A DNA stretch of 64,000 bases. Source: Intrasporangium calvum DSM 43043 (GTDB taxonomy: Bacteria > Actinomycetota > Actinomycetes > Actinomycetales > Dermatophilaceae). This document shows positions 26,592 to 33,820 of this stretch, piece after piece. The notes beneath the pieces were generated by a model. That model was not told where the DNA came from. It did no database searches and saw only the letters and a program-made list of their open reading frames with translations. Position 1 is the first letter of the stretch; each line of letters begins with the position of its first letter. The translations under genes were made by a program, and so were the position numbers. The stretch lies in NCBI RefSeq assembly GCF_000184685.1, contig NC_014830.1, positions 1,860,001 through 1,924,000 on the forward strand, written 5' to 3'.

Positions 26592-27677
26592 TTGCGTCGC
26601 ATCCTCGGTGGCATTGCAATCGCTCTGGGCACCGCCCTGATCGTCCTGGGCTTCCTCGCGAACCCCTACGTCTACAACGCGCTCGCCACGGTCCCCCTGG
26701 ACCAGAAGCCCGCGATCTCCGAGAGCGGAACCGGAGACTGCAGTGCCGAGGTGAACGACTGTTACACCTCGAGATCAGAGGGGACCGGGATGCAGGTCCT
26801 TCGACTCTGGTCGGACGATCAGGACAAGGCGCACTACGACAAGCTGACCGACGCCCACGTGCGGAGCACCCGCACCGTCATCGGCGTCCCCGGTGAGGTC
26901 CCCCAGGGGGACGACCGCACTGCGGTGTGGCAGACGGGCGTCAAGTCGGAGGCTGTCGGAGTTGGGGACCTGACCTACAGCATGGAGGTCGTCACCTTCG
27001 ATCGCGTGACCGGAGAGGCCAAGGGGTCGCCCTTGGACGTCCGTTCGGCCGGTGACCTGGACGACCCGGAGAAGCTCGTGCCGGTCCTTCACGCGGGACA
27101 GTTCTTCAAGTTCCCGTTCAACGTCGAGAAGAAGTCGTACCAGTTCTGGGACGGGGACCTGAGCGAAGCGGTGGCCATCGAGTTCATCCGAGAGGAGAAC
27201 CTCTTCGGCACCGAGACCTACGTGTTCCAGCAGTCCATCCCCTCCACGAGGGTGACCTCGAGGTCGGTCCCCGCCGGGATCTTCGACGCCACCGGTGACG
27301 ACGTCGAGGTGGACGTCATGTACGCGAACAAGCGCACCCTGTGGGTGGAGCCCAACACGGGCATCATCGTCAAGGGTGAGGAGCAGCTGGATCGTTCGCT
27401 CGTCTCGGCGAACTACGGCACGGTCTACACGACGAAGGGCACGATCGGCTATGACCAGGCGACGGTCCTCGAGAACGCCGAGACCTGGGGCTCCAAGGGT
27501 CGACTCCTCGGCTTCGTCCGCGACACCCTGAAGCCGGTCGGTCTCGTGACCGGGGGGCTCCTGGTCGTGGTCGGCCTGGTGCTGCTGCTGCTCCGTCCCC
27601 GCCCGGCAGAGCAGGCCAAGGGCGTCGAGGGCCTCGACGGTCTGCGAACCAGTCGGAGCAAGGTCGCCCGCACCTGA
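26592..27677 (+). CDS. DUF3068 (PorA-family) membrane protein, Rv0227c-like
   Basis: 361 residues. An N-terminal membrane helix (ILGGIAIALGTALIVLGFL) is followed by a large extracytoplasmic domain and a C-terminal helix (VGLVTGGLLVVVGLVLLLL). The sequence YVYNALATVPLDQ and RVTSRSVPAGIFDATGDD fit DUF3068, which includes Rv0227c and is grouped with corynebacterial PorA-type proteins. Function is unresolved. The TTG start at 26592 is supported by GGAGA 5 nt upstream. Promoter -10 TAACAT at 26545-26550. Confidence 0.8.
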   Translation: MRRILGGIAIALGTALIVLGFLANPYVYNALATVPLDQKPAISESGTGDCSAEVNDCYTSRSEGTGMQVLRLWSDDQDKAHYDKLTDAHVRSTRTVIGVPGEVPQGDDRTAVWQTGVKSEAVGVGDLTYSMEVVTFDRVTGEAKGSPLDVRSAGDLDDPEKLVPVLHAGQFFKFPFNVEKKSYQFWDGDLSEAVAIEFIREENLFGTETYVFQQSIPSTRVTSRSVPAGIFDATGDDVEVDVMYANKRTLWVEPNTGIIVKGEEQLDRSLVSANYGTVYTTKGTIGYDQATVLENAETWGSKGRLLGFVRDTLKPVGLVTGGLLVVVGLVLLLLRPRPAEQAKGVEGLDGLRTSRSKVART

Positions 27678-27730
27678 GGCTCCGTCAGCAGCTGCGGGTG
27701 ACCACCTGACGCTCGCGTCCTCGGCGTCCG

Positions 27731-28540
27731 TCAGGCGTGCAGCTCGCAGACGAAGACCGCGGTACCGGGGATGAGCCGACCGCGCAGTGGGGACCACCCT
27801 CCCCAGGTCTCGTCGTGTCCCTCGGGCCACTCCGGCTCCACGAGGTCCACGAGGCGCAGCCCCGCCCCGGTCACCTGTCGCACGAGCTCGCCCAGGGTCC
27901 GGTGGTGCTCCACGTAGGTAGCGCGCCGGGTCGAGTCCTGCTCGACGTAGGGGGTGAGGTCGAAGTACGAGTGGGTGGCAGTCAGGCCGCCGGGCCCGGG
28001 GTCGTCGTGGAAGGCCCACCGGATCGGGTGCGTCGTGGAGAAGACGAACCGTCCGCCGGGTCGCAGGACGCGCGCAGCCTCACCCAGCACCACAGCGGAG
28101 TCCGCGACGAAGGGGATCACCCCGTATGCGGTGAACACGACGTCGAAGGTGCTGTCCGGGAAGGGCAGAGAGCGGCCGTCGCACTGCACGAAGGGCACGC
28201 GATGCGGGGGCGGCAGGGCAGCGTTCACGCCACGACCCTCGCGGATCATCCCGGCGGACAGGTCGCTGGCGACCACCTCGCCGCCTTGCGCGCGGACCCA
28301 GCGCGCCCCCTGGCCCGAGCCGGCACCGATCTCGAGCACCCGGCGACCGGCGAGCTCGCCGAGCAGGCGTGCGTCGGCCTCGCGGAGCCGCTCCGGCCCC
28401 CAGACCAGGTCCTCGTCGCCGAGGAAGGCGCCGTGCTCGGCGTAGTACCCGGCCGCCTCCGAGTCCCACCACGTTCGGTTCGCCTGCACCGTCTCACCGG
28501 CAGCAGCCGGACGTCTCAGGGCCTCCGTGGGCTCGCTCAC
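27731..28540 (-). CDS. SAM-dependent methyltransferase
   Basis: 269 residues from GTG 28540. SAM motifs VLEIGAGSGQGARWV and VASDLSAGMI, then FDVVFTAYGVIPFVAD and LRPGGRFVFSTTHPIRW, mark a class I enzyme of the Methyltransf_11 type. The substrate is unknown. Starts further upstream would run into the rpsA promoter, so GTG 28540 (VSEPTEALRR) is preferred. The gene is divergent from rpsA and convergent with the DUF3068 gene (53-bp gap). Confidence 0.85.
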   Translation of the reverse strand: MSEPTEALRRPAAAGETVQANRTWWDSEAAGYYAEHGAFLGDEDLVWGPERLREADARLLGELAGRRVLEIGAGSGQGARWVRAQGGEVVASDLSAGMIREGRGVNAALPPPHRVPFVQCDGRSLPFPDSTFDVVFTAYGVIPFVADSAVVLGEAARVLRPGGRFVFSTTHPIRWAFHDDPGPGGLTATHSYFDLTPYVEQDSTRRATYVEHHRTLGELVRQVTGAGLRLVDLVEPEWPEGHDETWGGWSPLRGRLIPGTAVFVCELHA

Positions 28541-28554
28541 CGTGCAGCCTGCCT

Positions 28555-28584
28555 TTGACCGGCTCCCTCGAGCCCCGATAGGAT
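28555..28584 (+). promoter_or_regulatory. Promoter of rpsA
   Basis: -35 TTGACC (28555-28560), 18-nt spacer, -10 TAGGAT (28579-28584); the best consensus-like housekeeping promoter in the window. A leader of about 88 nt precedes the rpsA ATG. Confidence 0.7.
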
Positions 28585-28677
28585 GCTCGAGCACATTCGT
28601 GTGCTCAGATCACCATGTCCACACGGCGCCCCAGAGCCGCCACCAATCTCACTGTCCACAATCGGAGTTCCTACTAC

Positions 28678-30159
28678 ATGACTGCCAACACGGTCGAGAA
28701 GACCGCGCCTGAGGTCGCCATCAACGACATCGGCTCTCAGGAAGACATCCTTGCCGCGATCGACGCGACCATCAAGGACTTCAATGACGGCGACATCGTC
28801 GAAGGTCGCATCGTCAAGGTCGACCGGGACGAGGTCCTGCTCGACATCGGCTACAAGACCGAGGGCGTCATCCCCTCGCGCGAGCTGTCCATCAAGCACG
28901 ACGTCGACCCTGGCGAGATCGTCAAGGTCGGTGACGAGGTCGAGGCCCTCGTCCTCCAGAAGGAGGACAAGGAAGGTCGCCTGATCCTGTCCAAGAAGCG
29001 CGCCCAGTACGAGCGCGCGTGGGGCACGATCGAGAAGATCAAGGAAGAGGACGGCGTCGTCACCGGCACCGTCATCGAGGTCGTCAAGGGTGGGCTCATC
29101 CTCGACATCGGCCTCCGTGGCTTCCTGCCGGCGTCCCTCGTCGAGATGCGCCGGGTCCGCGACCTCCAGCCGTACGTCGGCAAGGAGATCGAGGCCAAGA
29201 TCATCGAGCTCGACAAGAACCGCAACAACGTGGTCCTGTCGCGCCGTGCGTGGCTCGAGCAGACGCAGTCCGAGGTTCGCACCACGTTCCTCAAGGAGCT
29301 CCAGAAGGGCCAGGTCCGTCAGGGCGTCGTCAGCAGCATCGTCAACTTCGGTGCGTTCGTCGACCTGGGTGGCGTGGACGGTCTCGTCCACGTGTCCGAG
29401 CTGTCCTGGAAGCACATCGACCACCCGTCCGAGGTCGTCGAGGTCGGCACGGACGTCACCGTCGAGGTCCTCGACGTGGACATGGACCGCGAGCGTGTCT
29501 CCCTGTCGCTGAAGGCGACCCAGGAGGACCCGTGGCAGCACTTCGCGCGGACCCACGCCATCGGTCAGGTCGTGCCCGGCAAGGTCACCAAGCTCGTTCC
29601 CTTCGGCGCGTTCGTGCGCGTCGAGGACGGCATCGAGGGCCTCGTGCACATCTCCGAGCTGGCCGAGCGTCACGTCGAGCTTCCTGAGCAGGTCGTCAAC
29701 GTCGCGGACGAGATCTTCGTCAAGGTCATCGACATCGACCTCGAGCGCCGCCGGATCTCCCTCTCGCTCAAGCAGGCCAACGACGAGAGCGTCCCCGTGT
29801 CGGAGTTCGACCCGACGCTCTACGGCATGGCTGCCGAGTACGACGAGCAGGGCAACTACAAGTACCCGGAGGGCTTCGACCCGGAGACCAACGAGTGGCT
29901 CGAGGGTTACGAGACGCAGCGGGAGAAGTGGGAGCGGCAGTACGCCGAGGCCCATGCTCGCTGGGAGGCCCACAAGGCCCAGGTCGACGCCGCGAGCAAG
30001 GCGGACGCGGAGGCTGCGTCCAACGTGGGGATGGCGACGTCGTACTCGTCCGCGAGCGGTGGCTCGTCGGAGAGCCAGTCGACGCCGGCCCCCGCCGAGG
30101 GGACCCTGGCCTCGGACGAGGCGCTCGCCGCGCTTCGCGAGAAGCTGACGGGCAACTGA
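28678..30159 (+). CDS. rpsA: 30S ribosomal protein S1
   Basis: 493 residues, typical for actinobacterial S1. Four S1/OB-fold repeats are visible, beginning near residues 34 (GDIVEGRIVKV), 120 (GVVTGTVIEVVKGG), 207 (GQVRQGVVSSIVNFGAFVD) and 292 (GQVVPGKVTKLVPFGAFVR). An acidic and Ser/Ala-rich tail follows. S1 helps bind mRNA on the small subunit; in mycobacteria it is also discussed in trans-translation. ATG 28678 matches the conserved start, with GGAG 10 nt upstream. A long hairpin terminates it. Confidence 0.97.
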   Translation: MTANTVEKTAPEVAINDIGSQEDILAAIDATIKDFNDGDIVEGRIVKVDRDEVLLDIGYKTEGVIPSRELSIKHDVDPGEIVKVGDEVEALVLQKEDKEGRLILSKKRAQYERAWGTIEKIKEEDGVVTGTVIEVVKGGLILDIGLRGFLPASLVEMRRVRDLQPYVGKEIEAKIIELDKNRNNVVLSRRAWLEQTQSEVRTTFLKELQKGQVRQGVVSSIVNFGAFVDLGGVDGLVHVSELSWKHIDHPSEVVEVGTDVTVEVLDVDMDRERVSLSLKATQEDPWQHFARTHAIGQVVPGKVTKLVPFGAFVRVEDGIEGLVHISELAERHVELPEQVVNVADEIFVKVIDIDLERRRISLSLKQANDESVPVSEFDPTLYGMAAEYDEQGNYKYPEGFDPETNEWLEGYETQREKWERQYAEAHARWEAHKAQVDAASKADAEAASNVGMATSYSSASGGSSESQSTPAPAEGTLASDEALAALREKLTGN

Positions 30160-30170
30160 CACCACCCGGA

Positions 30171-30184
30171 CGTATGCCGCTGGG
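30171..30184 (-). repeat. Dispersed 14-bp element, copy 2
   Basis: CGTATGCCGCTGGG (element on the minus strand) 11 nt after the rpsA stop. It is the only copy that opposes the direction of both flanking genes. Confidence 0.85.
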
Positions 30185-30209
30185 CTCGCTTGAGCGGTAA
30201 CGCCCACTG

Positions 30210-30251
30210 AGCGCCCCGTTCCTCTCACTCCGGTGGGAGGGCCGGGGCGCT
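30210..30251 (+). terminator. Terminator of rpsA
   Basis: AGCGCCCCG (30210-30218) pairs with CGGGGCGCT (30243-30251), continued inward by CCTCTCAC/GTGGGAGG with one mismatch. A long GC-rich stem without T-tract. Confidence 0.75.
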
Positions 30252-30324
30252 GTCGTACCCACGCTCCCCGCAGCTCACCGGCGCTCGATCTGGGGGAGCG
30301 GAGCGCGCTCCCACCCGGCCATGC

Positions 30325-30357
30325 TGTTCACCTGTTGTTCATCGGGAGTTCGCTCCA
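30325..30357 (+). promoter_or_regulatory. PHO box (three 11-nt PhoP repeats)
   Basis: Three consecutive 11-nt units start GTTCACC (30325), GTTCATC (30336) and GTTCGCT (30347), matching the actinobacterial PhoP repeat GTTCACC-N4 at 7, 6 and 5 of 7 positions with exact periodicity. It ends 51 bp before the glycerophosphodiesterase gene, a classic Pho-regulon function. Confidence 0.65.
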
Positions 30358-30408
30358 AAGACACCATGGCGGCGTGGAAGGGTCACCTGGCCCGATCAGC
30401 GTGGTTGC

Positions 30409-31368
30409 GTGCAGCAGCTCCTGGCTTCGCCGGACCCAGCGCTCCGGGCCGCCACCCCGGGGATGCCCCCGCCGCTTCCCGCCGACCGTGGGACCACGGG
30501 TCCAGATCGTCCCCGGCGGTGGCCGGGTCGTCAGCTGGACATCCAGGGACACCGAGGCGCGCGGGCCCTCGTCGTCGAGAACACCATCCCCAGCTTCCTC
30601 GCCGCGTTCGACGCAGGCGCGACGGGCGTGGAGCTCGACGTCCGGCTGACGGCCGACGGGCAGGTGGTCGTCTGGCACGATCCCCGGATCGAGGCCGAGA
30701 AGTGCCGACCCACCGCCGAGGACCTCATCGGGGCGCGGGTCGACGAGCTGACTCTGGAGCAGCTGCGGACGATCGACGTCGGCTCGCGGCGTCTGTCCGC
30801 GTTCCCTCGCCAGCGTGATGTCCCGGATGCCCGGATCGCGACGCTGCCCGAGGTGCTCGAGGTCGGTCGCGACCGGGCTCCCGAGGTCTGGTGGACGATC
30901 GAGCTGAAGGTGGACCCGACAGAGCCGGGGGTCAGGGAGACCAGGGGCCGGCTGCTCGACGGCGTCCTGGAGGCGGTCGCTGCGGCCGGTACGGCTCGAC
31001 GGTCGCTGATCCACTCGTTCGACTGGGCGGTCCTCGAGCTCGCGCGTGATCAGGCGCCCGAGCTGCAGCGCTCGGCGCTGGTCGTCACCGGGGTCACCTA
31101 CACCGACGGGTCGCCCTGGCTCGGCAGCCTCGACTGGCGCGAGCACGGCGACGACCTGGCCGGAGCGGTCGCCGCCGTGGGCGCCCACGTCGTGTCGCCC
31201 CACCACGGTTCCGTCGACGCCGACCTGGTGAGCCGGGCCCATGACCTCGGGCTCGGCGTCCTGCCGTGGACGGTCAACGAGCCCGACGACCTCCGGCGCG
31301 TCGTCGCCGCCGGGGTGGACGGTCTCATCACCGACGACCCGGAGCTCGCGCTGTCCGTCGTGGGCTGA
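30409..31368 (+). CDS. Glycerophosphodiester phosphodiesterase
   Basis: 319 residues if started at GTG 30409; ATG 30463 would also fit, as the conserved domain starts only near residue 45. The catalytic signature is intact: QGHRGARALVVENTIPSFLAA, then GVELDVRLTADGQVVVWHD, and the closing VLPWTVNEPDDLRRVVAAGVDGLITDDP. It hydrolyses deacylated phospholipid headgroups to glycerol 3-phosphate. No signal peptide is seen, so it is probably cytoplasmic. The upstream PHO box suggests induction under phosphate starvation, as for Streptomyces glpQ genes. Confidence 0.9.
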   Translation: MQQLLASPDPALRAATPGMPPPLPADRGTTGPDRPRRWPGRQLDIQGHRGARALVVENTIPSFLAAFDAGATGVELDVRLTADGQVVVWHDPRIEAEKCRPTAEDLIGARVDELTLEQLRTIDVGSRRLSAFPRQRDVPDARIATLPEVLEVGRDRAPEVWWTIELKVDPTEPGVRETRGRLLDGVLEAVAAAGTARRSLIHSFDWAVLELARDQAPELQRSALVVTGVTYTDGSPWLGSLDWREHGDDLAGAVAAVGAHVVSPHHGSVDADLVSRAHDLGLGVLPWTVNEPDDLRRVVAAGVDGLITDDPELALSVVG

Positions 31369-31430
31369 CCCTCGACTCCGGTGCCACCCTGGCTCCGACC
31401 TGGCTCCGCCCCGGGGCGGGAACGATGCCG

Positions 31431-31436
31431 TAGCGT
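31431..31436 (+). promoter_or_regulatory. -10 box of coaE, leaderless
   Basis: TAGCGT followed by 7 nt and ATG 31444. Confidence 0.55.
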
Positions 31437-31443
31437 GTCGGCC

Positions 31444-32646
31444 ATGCTGCGCGTCGGAGTGACCGGAGGCATCGGCTCGGGCAAGTCCACCGTGGCCCGT
31501 CGCCTCGCCGAGCGGGGCGCCGTCGTCATCGACGCCGACCAGGTCGCGCGCGAGATCATGGAACCCGGCGAGCCGGTGCTCGAGGAGGTGCGGACGCGCT
31601 TCGGGGACGGCGTGATCCGTCCCGATGGCACGCTCGACCGAGCTGGCCTGGCGGGCATCGTCTTCACCGATCCCGGTGCGCTGGCCGCCCTGGACGCGAT
31701 CACCGGCCCGGCGATCGGCCGCCGCGTCGCCCGGCGCCGTTCAGAGGTGCCTCCCGGAACGGTCTCGGTGTTCGACATGCCACTCCTCGTCGAGCGGGGG
31801 CTCTGGGTCCACGAGCACGTGGCCGTCGTCGTCGAGGCGGCGCTCGAGACCCGGGTCCACCGCCTCGTGGACCAGCGCGGGCTGGATGAGCAGGACGCGC
31901 GCAACCGGATCGCCGCCCAGGCGTCGGACGCGGAGCGCCGCGCCGCGTGCGACATCGTCCTGACGAATGACGGGACGACGTCGGAGCTCGCGGACGCCGT
32001 CGACACTCTGTGGCGCGACCGGCTCGCCCCGTGGAATGACAACCTCGTGCACTCACGACCCTCACGCAGGCCCGACCGTGGGGCGGTCGTGGCGCCCCGC
32101 AGCGACTGGGGCGAGCGGGGCGCTCGCTTGGTCGCCCGGGTCGCCCACGCGCTCCGGGACGTCAGCGCGGTCACCGAGGTGGAGCACATCGGCTCCACCG
32201 CCGTCCCGCACCTGCCCGCCAAGGACGTGCTCGACCTCCAGGTCGGGGTGCGCGACCTGGAGATCGCCGACTCACCCGCCTTCACCACCGCCATGCGGGA
32301 GGCCGGACTGGTCCGCTTCGCGCACCTGACGAGGGACTCGCCACAGCCACCCGACCTCGACCCCGACGGGTGGCCCAAGCGGGTGTACGGCTCGACCGAT
32401 CCCCTGAGCATCGCGCACGTCCATGTGCGCCGGACCGGTTCACCGGGCTGGCGGCTCGCCCTGCTCTTCAGGGACTGGCTCACGCACGAGGTCGAGGGGC
32501 GCGACTCCTATGCCGCCGAGAAGAGCCGGTTGCTCGCCATGGACGACCGCACCTCCGCCTACGCAGCAGCGAAGGAGCCGTGGTTCGCCGCTGCCCTGCC
32601 CCGGGCGGAGGCCTGGGCGACGGCAACGAGCTGGTCCCCGCGCTGA
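31444..32646 (+). CDS. coaE: Dephospho-CoA kinase fused to GrpB/UPF0157 domain
   Basis: 400 residues, twice a stand-alone CoaE. Residues 1-200 are the kinase with P-loop GVTGGIGSGKSTVARRL and IDADQVARE; it phosphorylates dephospho-CoA in the last step of coenzyme A synthesis. Residues about 220-400 are a GrpB/UPF0157 domain (VTEVEHIGSTAVPHLPAKDVLDLQV), a nucleotidyltransferase-like fold of unknown role. The same fusion occurs in M. tuberculosis CoaE. ATG 31444 is supported by TAGCGT 7 nt upstream and lies directly after the diesterase gene. Confidence 0.95.
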   Translation: MLRVGVTGGIGSGKSTVARRLAERGAVVIDADQVAREIMEPGEPVLEEVRTRFGDGVIRPDGTLDRAGLAGIVFTDPGALAALDAITGPAIGRRVARRRSEVPPGTVSVFDMPLLVERGLWVHEHVAVVVEAALETRVHRLVDQRGLDEQDARNRIAAQASDAERRAACDIVLTNDGTTSELADAVDTLWRDRLAPWNDNLVHSRPSRRPDRGAVVAPRSDWGERGARLVARVAHALRDVSAVTEVEHIGSTAVPHLPAKDVLDLQVGVRDLEIADSPAFTTAMREAGLVRFAHLTRDSPQPPDLDPDGWPKRVYGSTDPLSIAHVHVRRTGSPGWRLALLFRDWLTHEVEGRDSYAAEKSRLLAMDDRTSAYAAAKEPWFAAALPRAEAWATATSWSPR

Positions 32647-32669
32647 GGTCACCCGCGAGCGCTGGGGAA

Positions 32670-32683
32670 GTCAGCGGCATACG
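32670..32683 (+). repeat. Dispersed 14-bp element, copy 3 (variant)
   Basis: GTCAGCGGCATACG, 17 bp upstream of the lipoate ligase start, so probably within its leader. Confidence 0.75.
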
Positions 32684-32700
32684 GCGTTGTTGAGGGTGTC

Positions 32701-33750
32701 GTGAGAGGTGAGTACAAGGTCCCCGGCGGCAAGCTCGTCGCGGTCGACCTCAACGTGTCCGACGGACGGTTGTCCGAGGTCAGCATCTCGGGGGACTTCT
32801 TCCTCGAGCCGGACGAGGCGCTGGAGGACATCAACGCCGCCCTCAGCGGGCTGTCGGCCGACGCCGGGGTGGAGCACCTCGCGGCTGCGGTCGACGGAGC
32901 CCTCGACGGGGCGGTCTCGCTCATCGGCTTCACCCCCGAGGCCATCGGCATCGCCGTCCGTCGCGCCCTCGGCAAGGCCACCGGGTGGCACGACCACGTG
33001 TTCGACGTCATCCCGCCCCTCACGCTGGACCCGGCCGTGCACGTCGCCCTCGACGAGGTCATCGCCCGGGAGGTCGCCACGGGGGAGCGCCCCCCGACGC
33101 TGCGATTCTGGGACTGGGACCGTCCCCTCGTCGTCATCGGCTCCTTCCAGAGCGTGCGCAACGAGGTCGACCCCGACGGTGCGGCCCGGCACGGCATCGA
33201 GGTCGTCCGCCGCATCTCCGGCGGAGGCGCCATGTTCATGGAGCCCGGCAACACCATCACCTACTCGCTCGTCGTGCCGAGCTCGCTCGTCGAAGGTCTG
33301 AGCTTCGAGCGTTCCTACTCGTTCCTCGACGAGTGGGTCATCGCTGCGCTCGCGGACGTCGGGGTCCGGGCGCACTTCGTGCCGCTCAACGACATCGCGA
33401 GCGACCAGGGCAAGATCGGCGGGGCCGCCCAGAAGCGGTTCGTGGCCGGCGCCGTCCTCCACCACGTGACGATGGCCTACGACATCGACGCGGACAAGAT
33501 GCTCGAGGTGCTGCGGATCGGCCGGGAGAAGCTGTCCGACAAGGGCACGCGCTCCGCGAACAAGCGGGTCGACCCGATGCGGTCGCAGACCGGGATGTCG
33601 CGCGAGGCCATCATCGACAGCTTCATGGCCTCGTTCGCCCGGGCGCACCGCACGACTCCCGCGGCCTACTCGGACTCCGAGCTGGCCGCTGCGAAGGAGC
33701 TCGTGGAGTCCAAGTTCGCAACGGAGGAGTGGACCCACCGGGTCCCGTGA
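32701..33750 (+). CDS. Lipoate-protein ligase family protein with N-terminal accessory domain
   Basis: 349 residues. The N-terminal part (about 1-85; YKVPGGKLVAVDLNVSDGRL, then ISGDFFLEPDEAL) resembles the small domain normally at the C-terminus of LplA. The catalytic domain follows (about 110-330) with VVRRISGGGAMFMEPGN and DIASDQGKIGGAAQKR containing the lipoyl-adenylate Lys. It should attach lipoate, or a related acyl group, to lipoyl domains of 2-oxoacid dehydrogenases. The domain order is reversed relative to E. coli LplA. GTG 32701 is the only start near the conserved N-terminus. Confidence 0.85.
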   Translation: MRGEYKVPGGKLVAVDLNVSDGRLSEVSISGDFFLEPDEALEDINAALSGLSADAGVEHLAAAVDGALDGAVSLIGFTPEAIGIAVRRALGKATGWHDHVFDVIPPLTLDPAVHVALDEVIAREVATGERPPTLRFWDWDRPLVVIGSFQSVRNEVDPDGAARHGIEVVRRISGGGAMFMEPGNTITYSLVVPSSLVEGLSFERSYSFLDEWVIAALADVGVRAHFVPLNDIASDQGKIGGAAQKRFVAGAVLHHVTMAYDIDADKMLEVLRIGREKLSDKGTRSANKRVDPMRSQTGMSREAIIDSFMASFARAHRTTPAAYSDSELAAAKELVESKFATEEWTHRVP

Positions 33751-33768
33751 GCAGCGTGCGAGAGCCAG

Positions 33769-33782
33769 CCCAGCGGCATACG
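33769..33782 (+). repeat. Dispersed 14-bp element, copy 4 (upstream of uvrB)
   Basis: CCCAGCGGCATACG, ending 38 bp before the uvrB ATG and 9 bp before the damage-type promoter. Confidence 0.88.
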
Positions 33783-33791
33783 GAGTCGGCG

Positions 33792-33814
33792 TTGTCGGAC
33801 CCGACCCGTAACGT
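33792..33814 (+). promoter_or_regulatory. DNA-damage-type promoter of uvrB
   Basis: TTGTCGGAC-N8-TAACGT matches TTGTCRGTG-N8-TAnnnT (RecA-NDp, PafBC regulon) with exact spacing. The ATG follows after 6 nt. Confidence 0.7.
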
Positions 33815-33820
33815 GTAGAC

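Noticed and set aside
14285-27677. Envelope cluster as a recent genomic island
   Set aside because: No integrase, transposase or attachment repeats, and the flanks are ordinary chromosomal genes. The tRNA is 11 kb away and not flanking.
28615-28677. Upstream start for rpsA at 28615
   Set aside because: The extra residues are unlike S1 and are untranslated leader by comparison; ATG 28678 begins the conserved MTANTVEKTAPEVA sequence.
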